Under the pieces are notes generated by a model. It was not told the origin of the DNA. It saw only the letters and a list, made by a program, of their open reading frames with translations, and made no database searches. This document shows positions 1 to 7,307 of a DNA stretch of 17,861 nucleotides, in pieces. Position numbers and translations under genes: made by a program. Within the stretch, counting starts at the first letter, position 1. Every line of letters starts with the position of its first letter. This DNA comes from an uncultured Lachnospiraceae bacterium (GTDB lineage Bacteria > Bacillota > Clostridia > Lachnospirales > Lachnospiraceae): NCBI GenBank assembly GCA_910585935.1, contig CAJUHN010000054.1, positions 1 to 17,861 on the forward strand. Reading direction: 5' to 3'.

Positions 1-260
1 ATGAAGAGGTTGCGAAGAGAATAGAACGAGAAGAGGCTAGAGAAGAAGGAAGAGAAGAAGGAAGAGAGGAAGGAAGAGAGGAAGGGAGAGAAGAAGGAAG
101 AAAAGAAGGGAGAAAAGAAGGGAGAAAAGAAGGACAGAGAGAGGGAAGAGAAGAGGTTGCTATGCAGATGATTTCTATAGGAATGAATGACGAACAAATT
201 CAACAGTGTACAAAACTTTCGCTAGATAAAATCCAACAATTAAGAAAAGTGGTTAAATAA
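1..260 (+). CDS. 3' end of Rpn-type PD-(D/E)XK nuclease transposase (partial)
   Basis: Reading codons from position 3, an open frame runs to TAA at 258-260; the start lies outside the window. Visible are about 85 C-terminal residues: a stretch of tetrapeptides (EEGR, KEGR, REGR), then a tail reading roughly AMQMISIGMNDEQIQQCTKL followed by SLDKIQQLRK. A charged Glu/Gly/Arg spacer followed by an 'M-I..GM..D.QI...T.LS...I..L' tail is how many Rpn/PD-(D/E)XK nuclease family transposases of Firmicutes end. The nuclease core is not in the window, so the assignment rests on this tail alone. Such proteins are known as RecA-independent recombination-promoting nucleases; whether this copy is intact cannot be judged. 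The ATG at position 1 is out of frame and is not its start. Confidence 0.7.
   Translation, partial: EEVAKRIEREEAREEGREEGREEGREEGREEGRKEGRKEGRKEGQREGREEVAMQMISIGMNDEQIQQCTKLSLDKIQQLRKVVK
42..149 (+). repeat. 12-bp in-frame tandem repeat coding EEGR/KEGR units
   Basis: Nine consecutive 12-bp units of the type GAAGAAGGAAGA encode EEGR (five times), KEGR, KEGR, KEGQ and REGR. The purine-only strand makes this a likely slippage site. Because the unit is a multiple of three, copy-number change would lengthen or shorten the charged spacer without breaking the frame. Confidence 0.85.
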
Positions 261-296
261 TTATATAAGAATCATAAAAGTAAGGGAATTGATATG

Positions 297-349
297 CTCC
301 CTTCTAGGTAGATAAGTGAAATAATAAAAACATGTCACCTAGGAGGGAG
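297..349. repeat. 13-bp imperfect inverted repeat overlapping an RBS
   Basis: Arms 297-309 (CTCCCTTCTAGGT) and 337-349 (ACCTAGGAGGGAG) are complementary at 12 of 13 positions, separated by 27 nt. The downstream arm contains AGGAGG, the likely Shine-Dalgarno of the small ORF at 357. If transcribed, the hairpin would hide that site. No T-run follows, so it is not a standard terminator. Confidence 0.55.
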
Positions 350-356
350 TATATTT

Positions 357-446
357 ATGTTAAAAAAACAACAGAACTATCTGATAAAGCAGAACTGTTT
401 ATGGAATATATCAGATGTGGCTGATGTAATAGAGATAATGGAATAG
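357..446 (+). CDS. possible 29-residue small ORF
   Basis: ATG at 357 follows AGGAGGG with normal spacing and opens a frame of 29 codons to TAG at 444-446. The peptide starts MLKKQQNYLIKQNCLW and ends SDVADVIEIME. I do not recognise it. It could be a genuine small protein, or the relic of a longer gene, because the good ribosome-binding site is followed by only a short frame. The remaining sequence up to the promoter at 652 (447-651) is very AT-rich and holds nothing else I can assign apart from the inverted repeat at 585-642. Confidence 0.25.
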   Translation: MLKKQQNYLIKQNCLWNISDVADVIEIME

Positions 447-584
447 TCATATAGGTTACAATTATAGTTAAAAAAAAGATTATTTATAAGATTTTAAATT
501 TTGCATGGAAGTAGATGAGAGTAAGAGTTAAATTAAAAGAAAATTCTTAAAATTGTAGAAAAGTTACCGATTATATGATAGAAT

Positions 585-642
585 AAAAAACAAAGATAAA
601 CATAAAATATATTTTTCTTAAGGTTGTTTATTTTTTGTTTTT
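585..642. terminator. AT-rich inverted repeat, possible weak terminator
   Basis: Arms 585-602 and 625-642 are imperfectly complementary (AAAAAACAAAGATAAACA against TGTTTATTTTTTGTTTTTT) around a 22-nt loop. The downstream arm is almost pure T, so a transcript could end here. The stem has few G-C pairs, so this is only a candidate. It separates the left-hand region from the DUF4091 gene promoter. Confidence 0.3.
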
Positions 643-651
643 TATAATCAT

Positions 652-695
652 TTGAAGAAAAATTATGATTAGTTAATATAATTATATTAACTAAT
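652..695 (+). promoter_or_regulatory. promoter with overlapping 28-bp perfect palindrome
   Basis: Positions 668-695 form a perfect 28-bp palindrome with no spacer (left half ATTAGTTAATATAA). A TATAAT hexamer at 677-682 lies inside it, and TTGAAG at 652-657 can serve as a -35 with 19-bp spacing. A symmetric site sitting on the -10 box is the usual geometry of a repressor operator. The gene starts 33 bp after the palindrome. No regulator gene is adjacent, so the protein that would bind is unknown. Confidence 0.5.
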
Positions 696-727
696 AAGTG
701 AAATAAATAAGAAAGGAATAAAAAATA

Positions 728-2395
728 ATGGAAAATTATTTTGAAGCTTCTCTATTTGATGAACTAGAACCTCTTTATCCTGATACCGATCCTAAAAAAG
801 GGAAAAATCTACATATGATAGCAACAGCTTCTAACACTTATGCAGGAGTACATATTATGCTTTCTGGACTGACGCCCGGAAAATTTGTCACCTTTGAGGT
901 CATTCCTCCTACAAGAAAAACGGTGCTTACTAAGGATGATGGAACAATAATGGAGAGCTATACTGAAGATCAGCGCTATAAGTTATTTGAGTTACTTCCT
1001 TTGCCAGTAGAAGTGAATACAGGTGCAGTTTCTCGTACTGAGTGGATGGATGGAATGATAAATGATTCTGTCATTCGTCGTGCTCCCTTTACCGTTTATG
1101 ATGTACTTCGCCCTTGTATTAATGTGATCACTGCCCAAGGAGCTGTTATGGCACTGGCATTTCGATGTAAGGTAGATGCAAACGAGCGAGAGTTGAAGAA
1201 ATGGGAGTTTATCATCACTCACGATGGAGTTTCCAAGAGATTGACTTTTGAAGTAGAGATTTTTCCAGTACAAGTTTTAGAAGCAGGCGTTAAAGATCAT
1301 AAATATGTAAATTGGATCAGTTGTAAGGGGATTGCAGATTATCATCATACTCCTTTATTCAGTGATGAGTGGTATAATATATTTGAGAAATATTTGCGAT
1401 TAGGAAAATATGGGAGACAAAATATGGTTTTACTTCCAGCAGAACTTTATTTTGAAATTCAAGAAGGAACTTGTCGGCTGAATGAAGAGAAACTAGATCG
1501 ACTGATTGCTATTCTGGATAAAGTAGGTATTCACTGGATTGAAGGTGGTCAGTTTGCCAGACGAAAAGATGGCAAATGGGAATCCACCCAAGCGGAGATT
1601 CAGATAACTCACAGAATCATTCCGGGAGAAGGAGAGAAGGAGTTGGCAGATATGTGTATTCAGCTCTATACTTACCTTAAAAAGCATAATTTAACCAAGC
1701 GTTGGTTTCAGAGTTTCATGGACGAACCTTTAGACTATTTGGCAGATACTTATGTTACAGGAATTCAGATAATCAAAGAAAATATGCCTGAAATTCCAAT
1801 ATTGGAAGCTACTATTGCCAGAGAGAGTATTGCTGGAACAGTAGATTACTGGTGTCCTACCATAAATAAGTATGAAAAATATAGAGAATTCTTTGACAGT
1901 CGTCATGAAAAGGGAGATCATATCCTTGTTTATACTTGTTTAGATCCAGCAGGGAATTATTGTAACCGATTATTGGATCAAGAACGAATTAGACAAGTCT
2001 GGCTTGGATGGGCACCTGCTCTGTATGATAATATAGAAGGATATCTCCATTGGGGCGGCATGTTTATGAATCAAATGGATTTTTATCGGTTAAGTGCTCC
2101 TTTACCAGATATTACTGACTATGATACGTCCCGACAAGGTTGCCTGCCAGCAGGTGATCCAGCTATTATGTTTCCAGGATTTTATGAAGTATATTCTAGC
2201 ACTCGATTGGAAGCCCATAGAATTGGTCTAGAAGATTTGGTATTATTAGAGAAATTAAAACAACAAGAACCTATCTGGGTAGAAGAACTAATTCATATGG
2301 TATTTCGCCGATATGATGAATATGAAAAAGATGTGGCACAATATCGAAAAGTACGACGACTTTTATTAGAGAAGGCTTCTAAAGAGTTAAGATAA
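728..2395 (+). CDS. DUF4091 / GH123-like putative glycoside hydrolase
   Basis: The product has 555 residues, no signal peptide and no membrane segment, so it should act in the cytoplasm. An N-terminal beta-rich region of about 180 residues (ending near RLTFEVEIFPVQV) precedes a TIM-barrel-like part. The motif FMDEPLDY places an Asp-Glu pair at D332-E333, matching the position of the catalytic DE pair of GH123-type enzymes. The C-terminal part (GYLHWGG, then PAGDPAIMFPG, then SSTRLEAHRIGLEDLVLLEKL) is the DUF4091 signature. GH123 enzymes release N-acetylgalactosamine, but DUF4091 proteins as a group have no settled substrate, so none is named here. The start is ATG 728 with AAGAAAGGAA upstream. 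It appears monocistronic, lying between its own palindromic promoter and a palindromic repeat element, with no transporter beside it. Confidence 0.8.
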   Translation: MENYFEASLFDELEPLYPDTDPKKGKNLHMIATASNTYAGVHIMLSGLTPGKFVTFEVIPPTRKTVLTKDDGTIMESYTEDQRYKLFELLPLPVEVNTGAVSRTEWMDGMINDSVIRRAPFTVYDVLRPCINVITAQGAVMALAFRCKVDANERELKKWEFIITHDGVSKRLTFEVEIFPVQVLEAGVKDHKYVNWISCKGIADYHHTPLFSDEWYNIFEKYLRLGKYGRQNMVLLPAELYFEIQEGTCRLNEEKLDRLIAILDKVGIHWIEGGQFARRKDGKWESTQAEIQITHRIIPGEGEKELADMCIQLYTYLKKHNLTKRWFQSFMDEPLDYLADTYVTGIQIIKENMPEIPILEATIARESIAGTVDYWCPTINKYEKYREFFDSRHEKGDHILVYTCLDPAGNYCNRLLDQERIRQVWLGWAPALYDNIEGYLHWGGMFMNQMDFYRLSAPLPDITDYDTSRQGCLPAGDPAIMFPGFYEVYSSTRLEAHRIGLEDLVLLEKLKQQEPIWVEELIHMVFRRYDEYEKDVAQYRKVRRLLLEKASKELR

Positions 2396-2445
2396 AAATT
2401 TTTCTTTCTTCTCGACAGTATGATTTTTTAAATTTTCTCATAATA

Positions 2446-2612
2446 GTTAACAAGCTAGCAAAAAGGAAGGAACTATTCCAAAAGAAACCTTTTGAAAGAT
2501 GTCAGCGCTTAATAAGTAAGTTCCATTAGGAATTGCGAATGTAGTGTCTGTTACGTCTAGAACGGAGTGAAAAAGAGGTTTCGATGGAATATCTCCTTCC
2601 TTTTGCTAAAAT
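2446..2612 (-). repeat. dispersed palindromic element, copy 1 (diverged)
   Basis: This copy is in reverse orientation relative to copies 2-5 and 7. The outer stem runs from about 2456 (TAGCAAAAAGGAAGG) to 2608 (CCTTCCTTTTGCTA), with the conserved ACTATTCCA/TGGAATAT inside. Core words are recognisable but mutated: ACGTCTAGAACGGAGTGAAA stands for the ACGTCTGGAACGGAGCGAAA of copy 6. The apex is TTCC-ATTA-GGAA. It fills much of the 482-bp gap between the DUF4091 gene and the kinase. The remainder (2613-2877) is AT-rich with an unused-looking AAAGGAG at 2763 and nothing else assignable. Confidence 0.8.
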
Positions 2613-2877
2613 GTTCTCTTTTTTTATATGTTTCATAATTTTATTTCCCCTTAAGTTCACATCTATAAAACAAAACATTTTCTATATTAAGTAATCAGTG
2701 TAGATTCAACCTAAAATGTTTTTAATCTTTATTTATGTTTAAATAGAATTATTGAGGAATGAAAGGAGTTGTGATAATATAGAAAATAAGTAATATACGA
2801 AAAAAGCAAATATGGAAAATATTAAAAGACATGAAAAAAGACGAATAAAAGAATATATAATTAGGATGGAAAACAAA

Positions 2878-5800
2878 ATGAAATATTTACGAAAATTAGC
2901 GAAGATTTTAATTCTTCTTATATTTGTTTTTATGGGCATTGCATTGTTTCAATTTGAAAGAGAAGAGGAGATACATCCTCTATTGTCAAATCAAATGGAG
3001 TTTTATTTTAATGAAAAATGGAGAATGGTTTCTATAGATGGCACAAAAATATCTGAAGCGGAACGAGAAAATCATGATATAATTCAAGAACGAATTAAGA
3101 CAGCATTGGCAGAAGGGAAGAGTCAAGAGGTAAATTTGCCATATGCAGGAAAAAGTAAAGCGGGTGATATTATTGTTTTTAAAAATACGCTGCCAAAAGA
3201 ATATGCAGGAATGATATTGAATTTTTCCACCACAGATACTATAGTATGTGTGGTTTTAGACGGTGAAGTTATTTATCAGTATGGAACTTTAGATGATGAA
3301 GTACATGAAAAATGGTCTAGAACCAAGGAAAATTTTGTGAATATTCCAGATATATACCAAAACGGAGAAATTTGGATTGAATTGACATCTTCTCGTCCAG
3401 ATATGGCAGCAGCGCTTAGTGATATAAAAGTTGAAACAAAAAATACCATAGTGATAGGGGTGGTTGAAAATAATATTACTGACATTGTATGCTGTCTGTT
3501 AATTATAATTATGGCAATTATTATGTTTGTGCTTGAATTGATACGGCGCTATACACACCAGCCGACTCGTGGAGAATTATTTTTGGGATGTGCGGGATTC
3601 GCTTTGGGAATTTATTGCTTTATTAGAACAGATACTTTAAGTATATTTTACAATATATATGAAGTATATGAAATACAAGAGTATTTAGTAATACTGTTTC
3701 CACTGCTTTTAGCACTATATTTTGAACAAAATTTATATATGATATATCCATATCGTTTTTCTGTATTATTAGGGTGTGTGAGTATAAATGCTATAGCACA
3801 GATTTTATTGCAAATGTTGGGCATACAGAATGTAGAAGATATAGCAAAGGTATCTGCTATCATGATAGGTTTTATCTGCGTGATTACTATAGTGAGTTTG
3901 ATACAGTTTGATTATAAAAATAAACGCTATCAGGCATTGTTATCAGTTTTAGCAATGTTTGTATTGTTACTGGGGGGAGTGGCAAATATGATTATAAGCA
4001 TTATTTTCCAAGATACTTATGGTAACACAATAGGAAAGTATAGTATGACAGTGTTTAGTATCATGATGACAGTTATTCATATTTTACAGCTTTCAAAAGA
4101 GTATCAGGCAAAAGCAGAGGAAAATGCACGTCTTTTGGAGGAAAAAGTAAAGGTGACAGAACAGCAGAATATACAGTTGACTCAGGCTAAGCAAGATGCA
4201 GATATAGCGAGGCATGAGGCTTTGGCTGCGAATGAGTCAAAAGGAAAATTTTTAGCACATATGTCCCATGAAATTCGGACACCCATTAATGCAGTACTTG
4301 GTATGGACGAGATGATTCTGCGTGAATCAAAGGAACAAAATATAAAGGAATATGCTATGGATATCTATACGGCGGGACAGACATTATTATCACTGATTAA
4401 TGATATTTTGGACTTTTCCAAGATTGATTCTGGAAAAATGGAGATTGTACCGGTAGAGTATGATATCAGCAGCCTGATTCATGATCTGGCTAATATGACT
4501 TCACAGCGGGCAGAAGATAAAAATATCAAACTTGAAGTAGAGGTTGACCATGAAATTCCTTCCCGATTGTATGGAGATGACGTGCGTATCCGTCAAATAC
4601 TGACGAATATTTTAACTAATGCGGTCAAATATACACATGAAGGAATGGTGTGGCTGCGTGTTCAATGCAACAAAATAGATGAAACAGCAGTGCTTAAATT
4701 TGAAGTAGAGGATACTGGTATCGGTATTAAAGAAGAGGATCTTCCTAAACTTTCTGCAGAGTTTGAGAGAATTGAGGAGGATCGGAATCGTAATATTGAA
4801 GGCAGCGGGCTTGGAATGAATATTACGATTCAGCTTTTAGAGTTGTTAGGTAGTAGGCTTCAGGTAGAAAGTATATATGGAAAAGGAACAAAGTTTTATT
4901 TTGAATTAAAACAAAAGATTATTGACCATACACCAATCGGAGATTTTGAATCCAGAGTACATCAGATGGCAGAAAATTATAATTATAATACTAAGTTTTA
5001 TGCACCAGATGCAAAGATTCTGATTGTAGATGATAATGCTGTCAATCGGAAAGTGTTACGGAATCTGTTGAAAGAAACACAGATTCAGGTGACAGATGTG
5101 GAGGGAGGTTTGGAATGTTTAGAGTTGGTACAGAAAAATCATTATGATTTGATTTTTCTTGATCACATGATGCCTGAAATGGATGGAATAGAAACACTTC
5201 ATCATATAAAAGAACTTTCTGACTATCCTTGTCAAAATACGCCCATTATTGTATTGACTGCTAATGCTGTGTCGGGAGCGAAAGAAAAATATTTATCAGA
5301 GGGTTTTGACGATTTTCTATCTAAACCAGTTGTTCCAGAAAAACTTGAAAATATGATAAAAAAAATGTTGCCAGAAGAATTGTTGTTAGAAACTGTTATT
5401 AATGAACCAAAAACAGTTTTACAACAACCAGAAACGAGTATATCAGAGGATTTTTTAGAAGAGCTTCCTCAAGTCGATGGCTTGGATTGGCATTATGCTT
5501 GGCTGCATTTGCCAGATATGGAACTATTGGAATATACTATAAAAGAATTTTATGCTCAAATTGATTCTGCCGCAGATAATTTGGAGCGATTTTATGAACA
5601 GATTGCAGAGCCAAAGCAGCTAGAGCAGTATAGAATTCAAGTACATGCTATGAAAAGTCTTGCAGCTACAGTGGGAATTATACCATTAGCAGGGATTGCA
5701 AAAATATTGGAATATGCGGCTAGAGATGGTAAAATAGATGTGATCATATCTATAACAACAGCATTTTTAGAGGAGTGGCGCAGTTATCGAGAGAAATTAA

Positions 5801-6075
5801 GAGGTGTTTTTGGGATAGAAACAGTGGCTAAAAAAGAAGTGATAGATTATTCTGTTATACAAGCTCTTGTGGAAATGTTGCGGATTTGTATGCAAGAGAT
5901 GGATATTGATCAAGCAGATCAGTTAGTAGGTCAATTGCAGGCATATGAATATCCGGACGAAATGAGTCAAAATATCCGAAAACTTAAGGAAGCAGTGACA
6001 AATTTAGATTCAGAGGAAGCAGATCATCTTGCGGATCTGCTCATAGGACAGATGGAAAAGAAAATTAGTGATTAA
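2878..6075 (+). CDS. membrane hybrid histidine kinase (7TM, HisKA, HATPase, REC, Hpt)
   Basis: Numbering from ATG 2878 (1065 residues): TM helix 7-24, an extracytoplasmic domain to about 200, a multi-helix membrane block 200-408 resembling 7TMR-DISM sensors, a coiled coil to about 453, and HisKA with SHEIRTP (phospho-His H464). HATPase follows with N581 in the N box, D612 in DTGIG and GSGLGM at 642. The receiver has D718/D719, phospho-acceptor D762 (FLDHMMPEMDG) and K816. An Hpt-like domain carries HAMKS (H923), and a helical tail ends the protein. All catalytic residues are present, so it should run an intramolecular His-Asp-His relay and pass phosphate to a partner. Start choice: ATG 2878 has AGGATGGA 7 nt upstream; the frame is also open from ATG 2812, which lacks a visible RBS. 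The response regulator follows after 11 nt. The signal sensed is not evident. Confidence 0.9.
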   Translation: MKYLRKLAKILILLIFVFMGIALFQFEREEEIHPLLSNQMEFYFNEKWRMVSIDGTKISEAERENHDIIQERIKTALAEGKSQEVNLPYAGKSKAGDIIVFKNTLPKEYAGMILNFSTTDTIVCVVLDGEVIYQYGTLDDEVHEKWSRTKENFVNIPDIYQNGEIWIELTSSRPDMAAALSDIKVETKNTIVIGVVENNITDIVCCLLIIIMAIIMFVLELIRRYTHQPTRGELFLGCAGFALGIYCFIRTDTLSIFYNIYEVYEIQEYLVILFPLLLALYFEQNLYMIYPYRFSVLLGCVSINAIAQILLQMLGIQNVEDIAKVSAIMIGFICVITIVSLIQFDYKNKRYQALLSVLAMFVLLLGGVANMIISIIFQDTYGNTIGKYSMTVFSIMMTVIHILQLSKEYQAKAEENARLLEEKVKVTEQQNIQLTQAKQDADIARHEALAANESKGKFLAHMSHEIRTPINAVLGMDEMILRESKEQNIKEYAMDIYTAGQTLLSLINDILDFSKIDSGKMEIVPVEYDISSLIHDLANMTSQRAEDKNIKLEVEVDHEIPSRLYGDDVRIRQILTNILTNAVKYTHEGMVWLRVQCNKIDETAVLKFEVEDTGIGIKEEDLPKLSAEFERIEEDRNRNIEGSGLGMNITIQLLELLGSRLQVESIYGKGTKFYFELKQKIIDHTPIGDFESRVHQMAENYNYNTKFYAPDAKILIVDDNAVNRKVLRNLLKETQIQVTDVEGGLECLELVQKNHYDLIFLDHMMPEMDGIETLHHIKELSDYPCQNTPIIVLTANAVSGAKEKYLSEGFDDFLSKPVVPEKLENMIKKMLPEELLLETVINEPKTVLQQPETSISEDFLEELPQVDGLDWHYAWLHLPDMELLEYTIKEFYAQIDSAADNLERFYEQIAEPKQLEQYRIQVHAMKSLAATVGIIPLAGIAKILEYAARDGKIDVIISITTAFLEEWRSYREKLRGVFGIETVAKKEVIDYSVIQALVEMLRICMQEMDIDQADQLVGQLQAYEYPDEMSQNIRKLKEAVTNLDSEEADHLADLLIGQMEKKISD

Positions 6076-6086
6076 AGGAGGAAAAA

Positions 6087-6869
6087 ATGAAAAAAATTTT
6101 ATTGATAGGAAAGCTTAACAATGTGATGAAAGAAATGAATAAATTTTTGGCACAGTTTTTTCATGTACAACTTTGTTCAGAAAATGTGAGTGTTTTGAAG
6201 GGAATGTTGAAAATTATAAATCCTGATTTGATTTTGATTAGTCTGATTGGCGCATATGATATTGATACATCTATATTTTTTATGTTGAGTGACCAGTACA
6301 CACAGATTCCAGTTTTAACAATTGGCACAAAAGAGGAAAGCAGTACTTTCTTTAAGTATTATGAAGATGGACAGTTTGAAAATCTAATTCGTCCAGTAGA
6401 AAATACAGTAATTATGGATGCAGTGTGTAGGAAACTTGGATTGGACAAGAAAGAAGTAGAGAGGGAAGCAGAAGAGGGAAGAAAAGAAAATAATGATAAG
6501 AAGCGCATTTTAGTAGTTGATGATAATGGTACTACACTTCGGACAATGAAAGTTATGTTAGAAGAATATTATGATGTTGCTGTGGCGATTTCTGGAGCAC
6601 AGGCGATGACTTCTATCGGCAAAAAACGTCCAGATTTGATTTTGTTGGATTATGAAATGCCAGTTTGTGATGGAAAAATGACACTTGAAATGATACGCGC
6701 AGATGATGATATGAAAAGTATTCCAGTTATTTTTTTGACTGCGATTAATGATCGAGCTAATATTGAAGCAGTATTGAAGTTAAAGCCAGCGGGATATTTT
6801 TTGAAGCCAGCGGTGAAAGATAAGCTGTTAGCAGAAATTGATAGAATTTTAAATCTGAATTCTAATTAA
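6087..6869 (+). CDS. two-receiver response regulator without output domain
   Basis: This is a 260-residue protein with a perfect AAAGGAGG before ATG 6087, 11 nt after the kinase stop, so the two are co-transcribed. Residues 1-115 have the alternating strand/helix pattern of a receiver (KILLIGK, DLILISLIG, PVLTIGT, LIRPVE) but lack the acidic pocket and the phospho-acceptor Asp. Residues 140-258 are a canonical receiver with D145/D146, phospho-acceptor D188 in LLDYEMPVCDG, an FLT Thr position and K240 in FLKPA. There is no DNA-binding or enzymatic output domain, so it must act by protein contact, for example as a phosphate shuttle to or from the kinase Hpt or by binding another regulator. The second receiver is clearly paralogous to that at the end of the hemerythrin protein at 7308-8663. 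Confidence 0.88.
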   Translation: MKKILLIGKLNNVMKEMNKFLAQFFHVQLCSENVSVLKGMLKIINPDLILISLIGAYDIDTSIFFMLSDQYTQIPVLTIGTKEESSTFFKYYEDGQFENLIRPVENTVIMDAVCRKLGLDKKEVEREAEEGRKENNDKKRILVVDDNGTTLRTMKVMLEEYYDVAVAISGAQAMTSIGKKRPDLILLDYEMPVCDGKMTLEMIRADDDMKSIPVIFLTAINDRANIEAVLKLKPAGYFLKPAVKDKLLAEIDRILNLNSN

Positions 6870-7020
6870 ATTTTATGTCTGTTTTATATATTTAAGAATA
6901 ATAGAGATTTTGTTTTTTTATAAAGAAAATTTTTAAATTGAAATGTAGTATTTAGAGATTTGTAAAAAGCAAATTTATAGTTATATGAATAGTTTGTTAT
7001 CGTTCAAAGTACTTTAAAGT

Positions 7021-7084
7021 GAAAGGGTCGCTGCGGCAAGGAAGTATTCCAAAGAAGCCACGCTGTTCTTTTTTTGGAAAAGAG
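7021..7084 (+). repeat. dispersed palindromic element, copy 2 (internally deleted)
   Basis: The left end is typical of the family (GAAAGGGTCGCTGCGGCAAG then GAAGTATTCCA, and GAAGCCACGCTG), but the next bases already resemble the far right end (TTCTTTTTTTGGAA). About 90 bp of the core is missing. What remains can still pair TTCCAAAGAA with TTCTTTTTTTGGAA. The rest of the 6870-7307 gap is AT-rich with no assignable gene or clear promoter. Confidence 0.7.
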
Positions 7085-7307
7085 AGTTCAATATAATAAT
7101 AGAATAAGAATGCTGAAATAATAACAAAAATTTCGTACAATTAAGATTGTATTGTTGGTATATGTGTTATATAATAAAACTAAAATATATTTAAAAATAA
7201 AGGTTAGTTCAGGAATTAGATTTATGGTTTTTTGTTTCAATAACTTTGTTGCTGGACTGACGACTTTTAAAAAATATGAGTTTGATTGTAGTAAAGGAGG
7301 ATTTTAC

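Noticed and set aside
7152..7307. N-terminal extension of the hemerythrin gene by 52 codons
   Set aside because: There is no ribosome-binding site at 7152, whereas AAAGGAGG sits 7 nt before ATG 7308, where the hemerythrin domain begins with normal numbering of its iron ligands.
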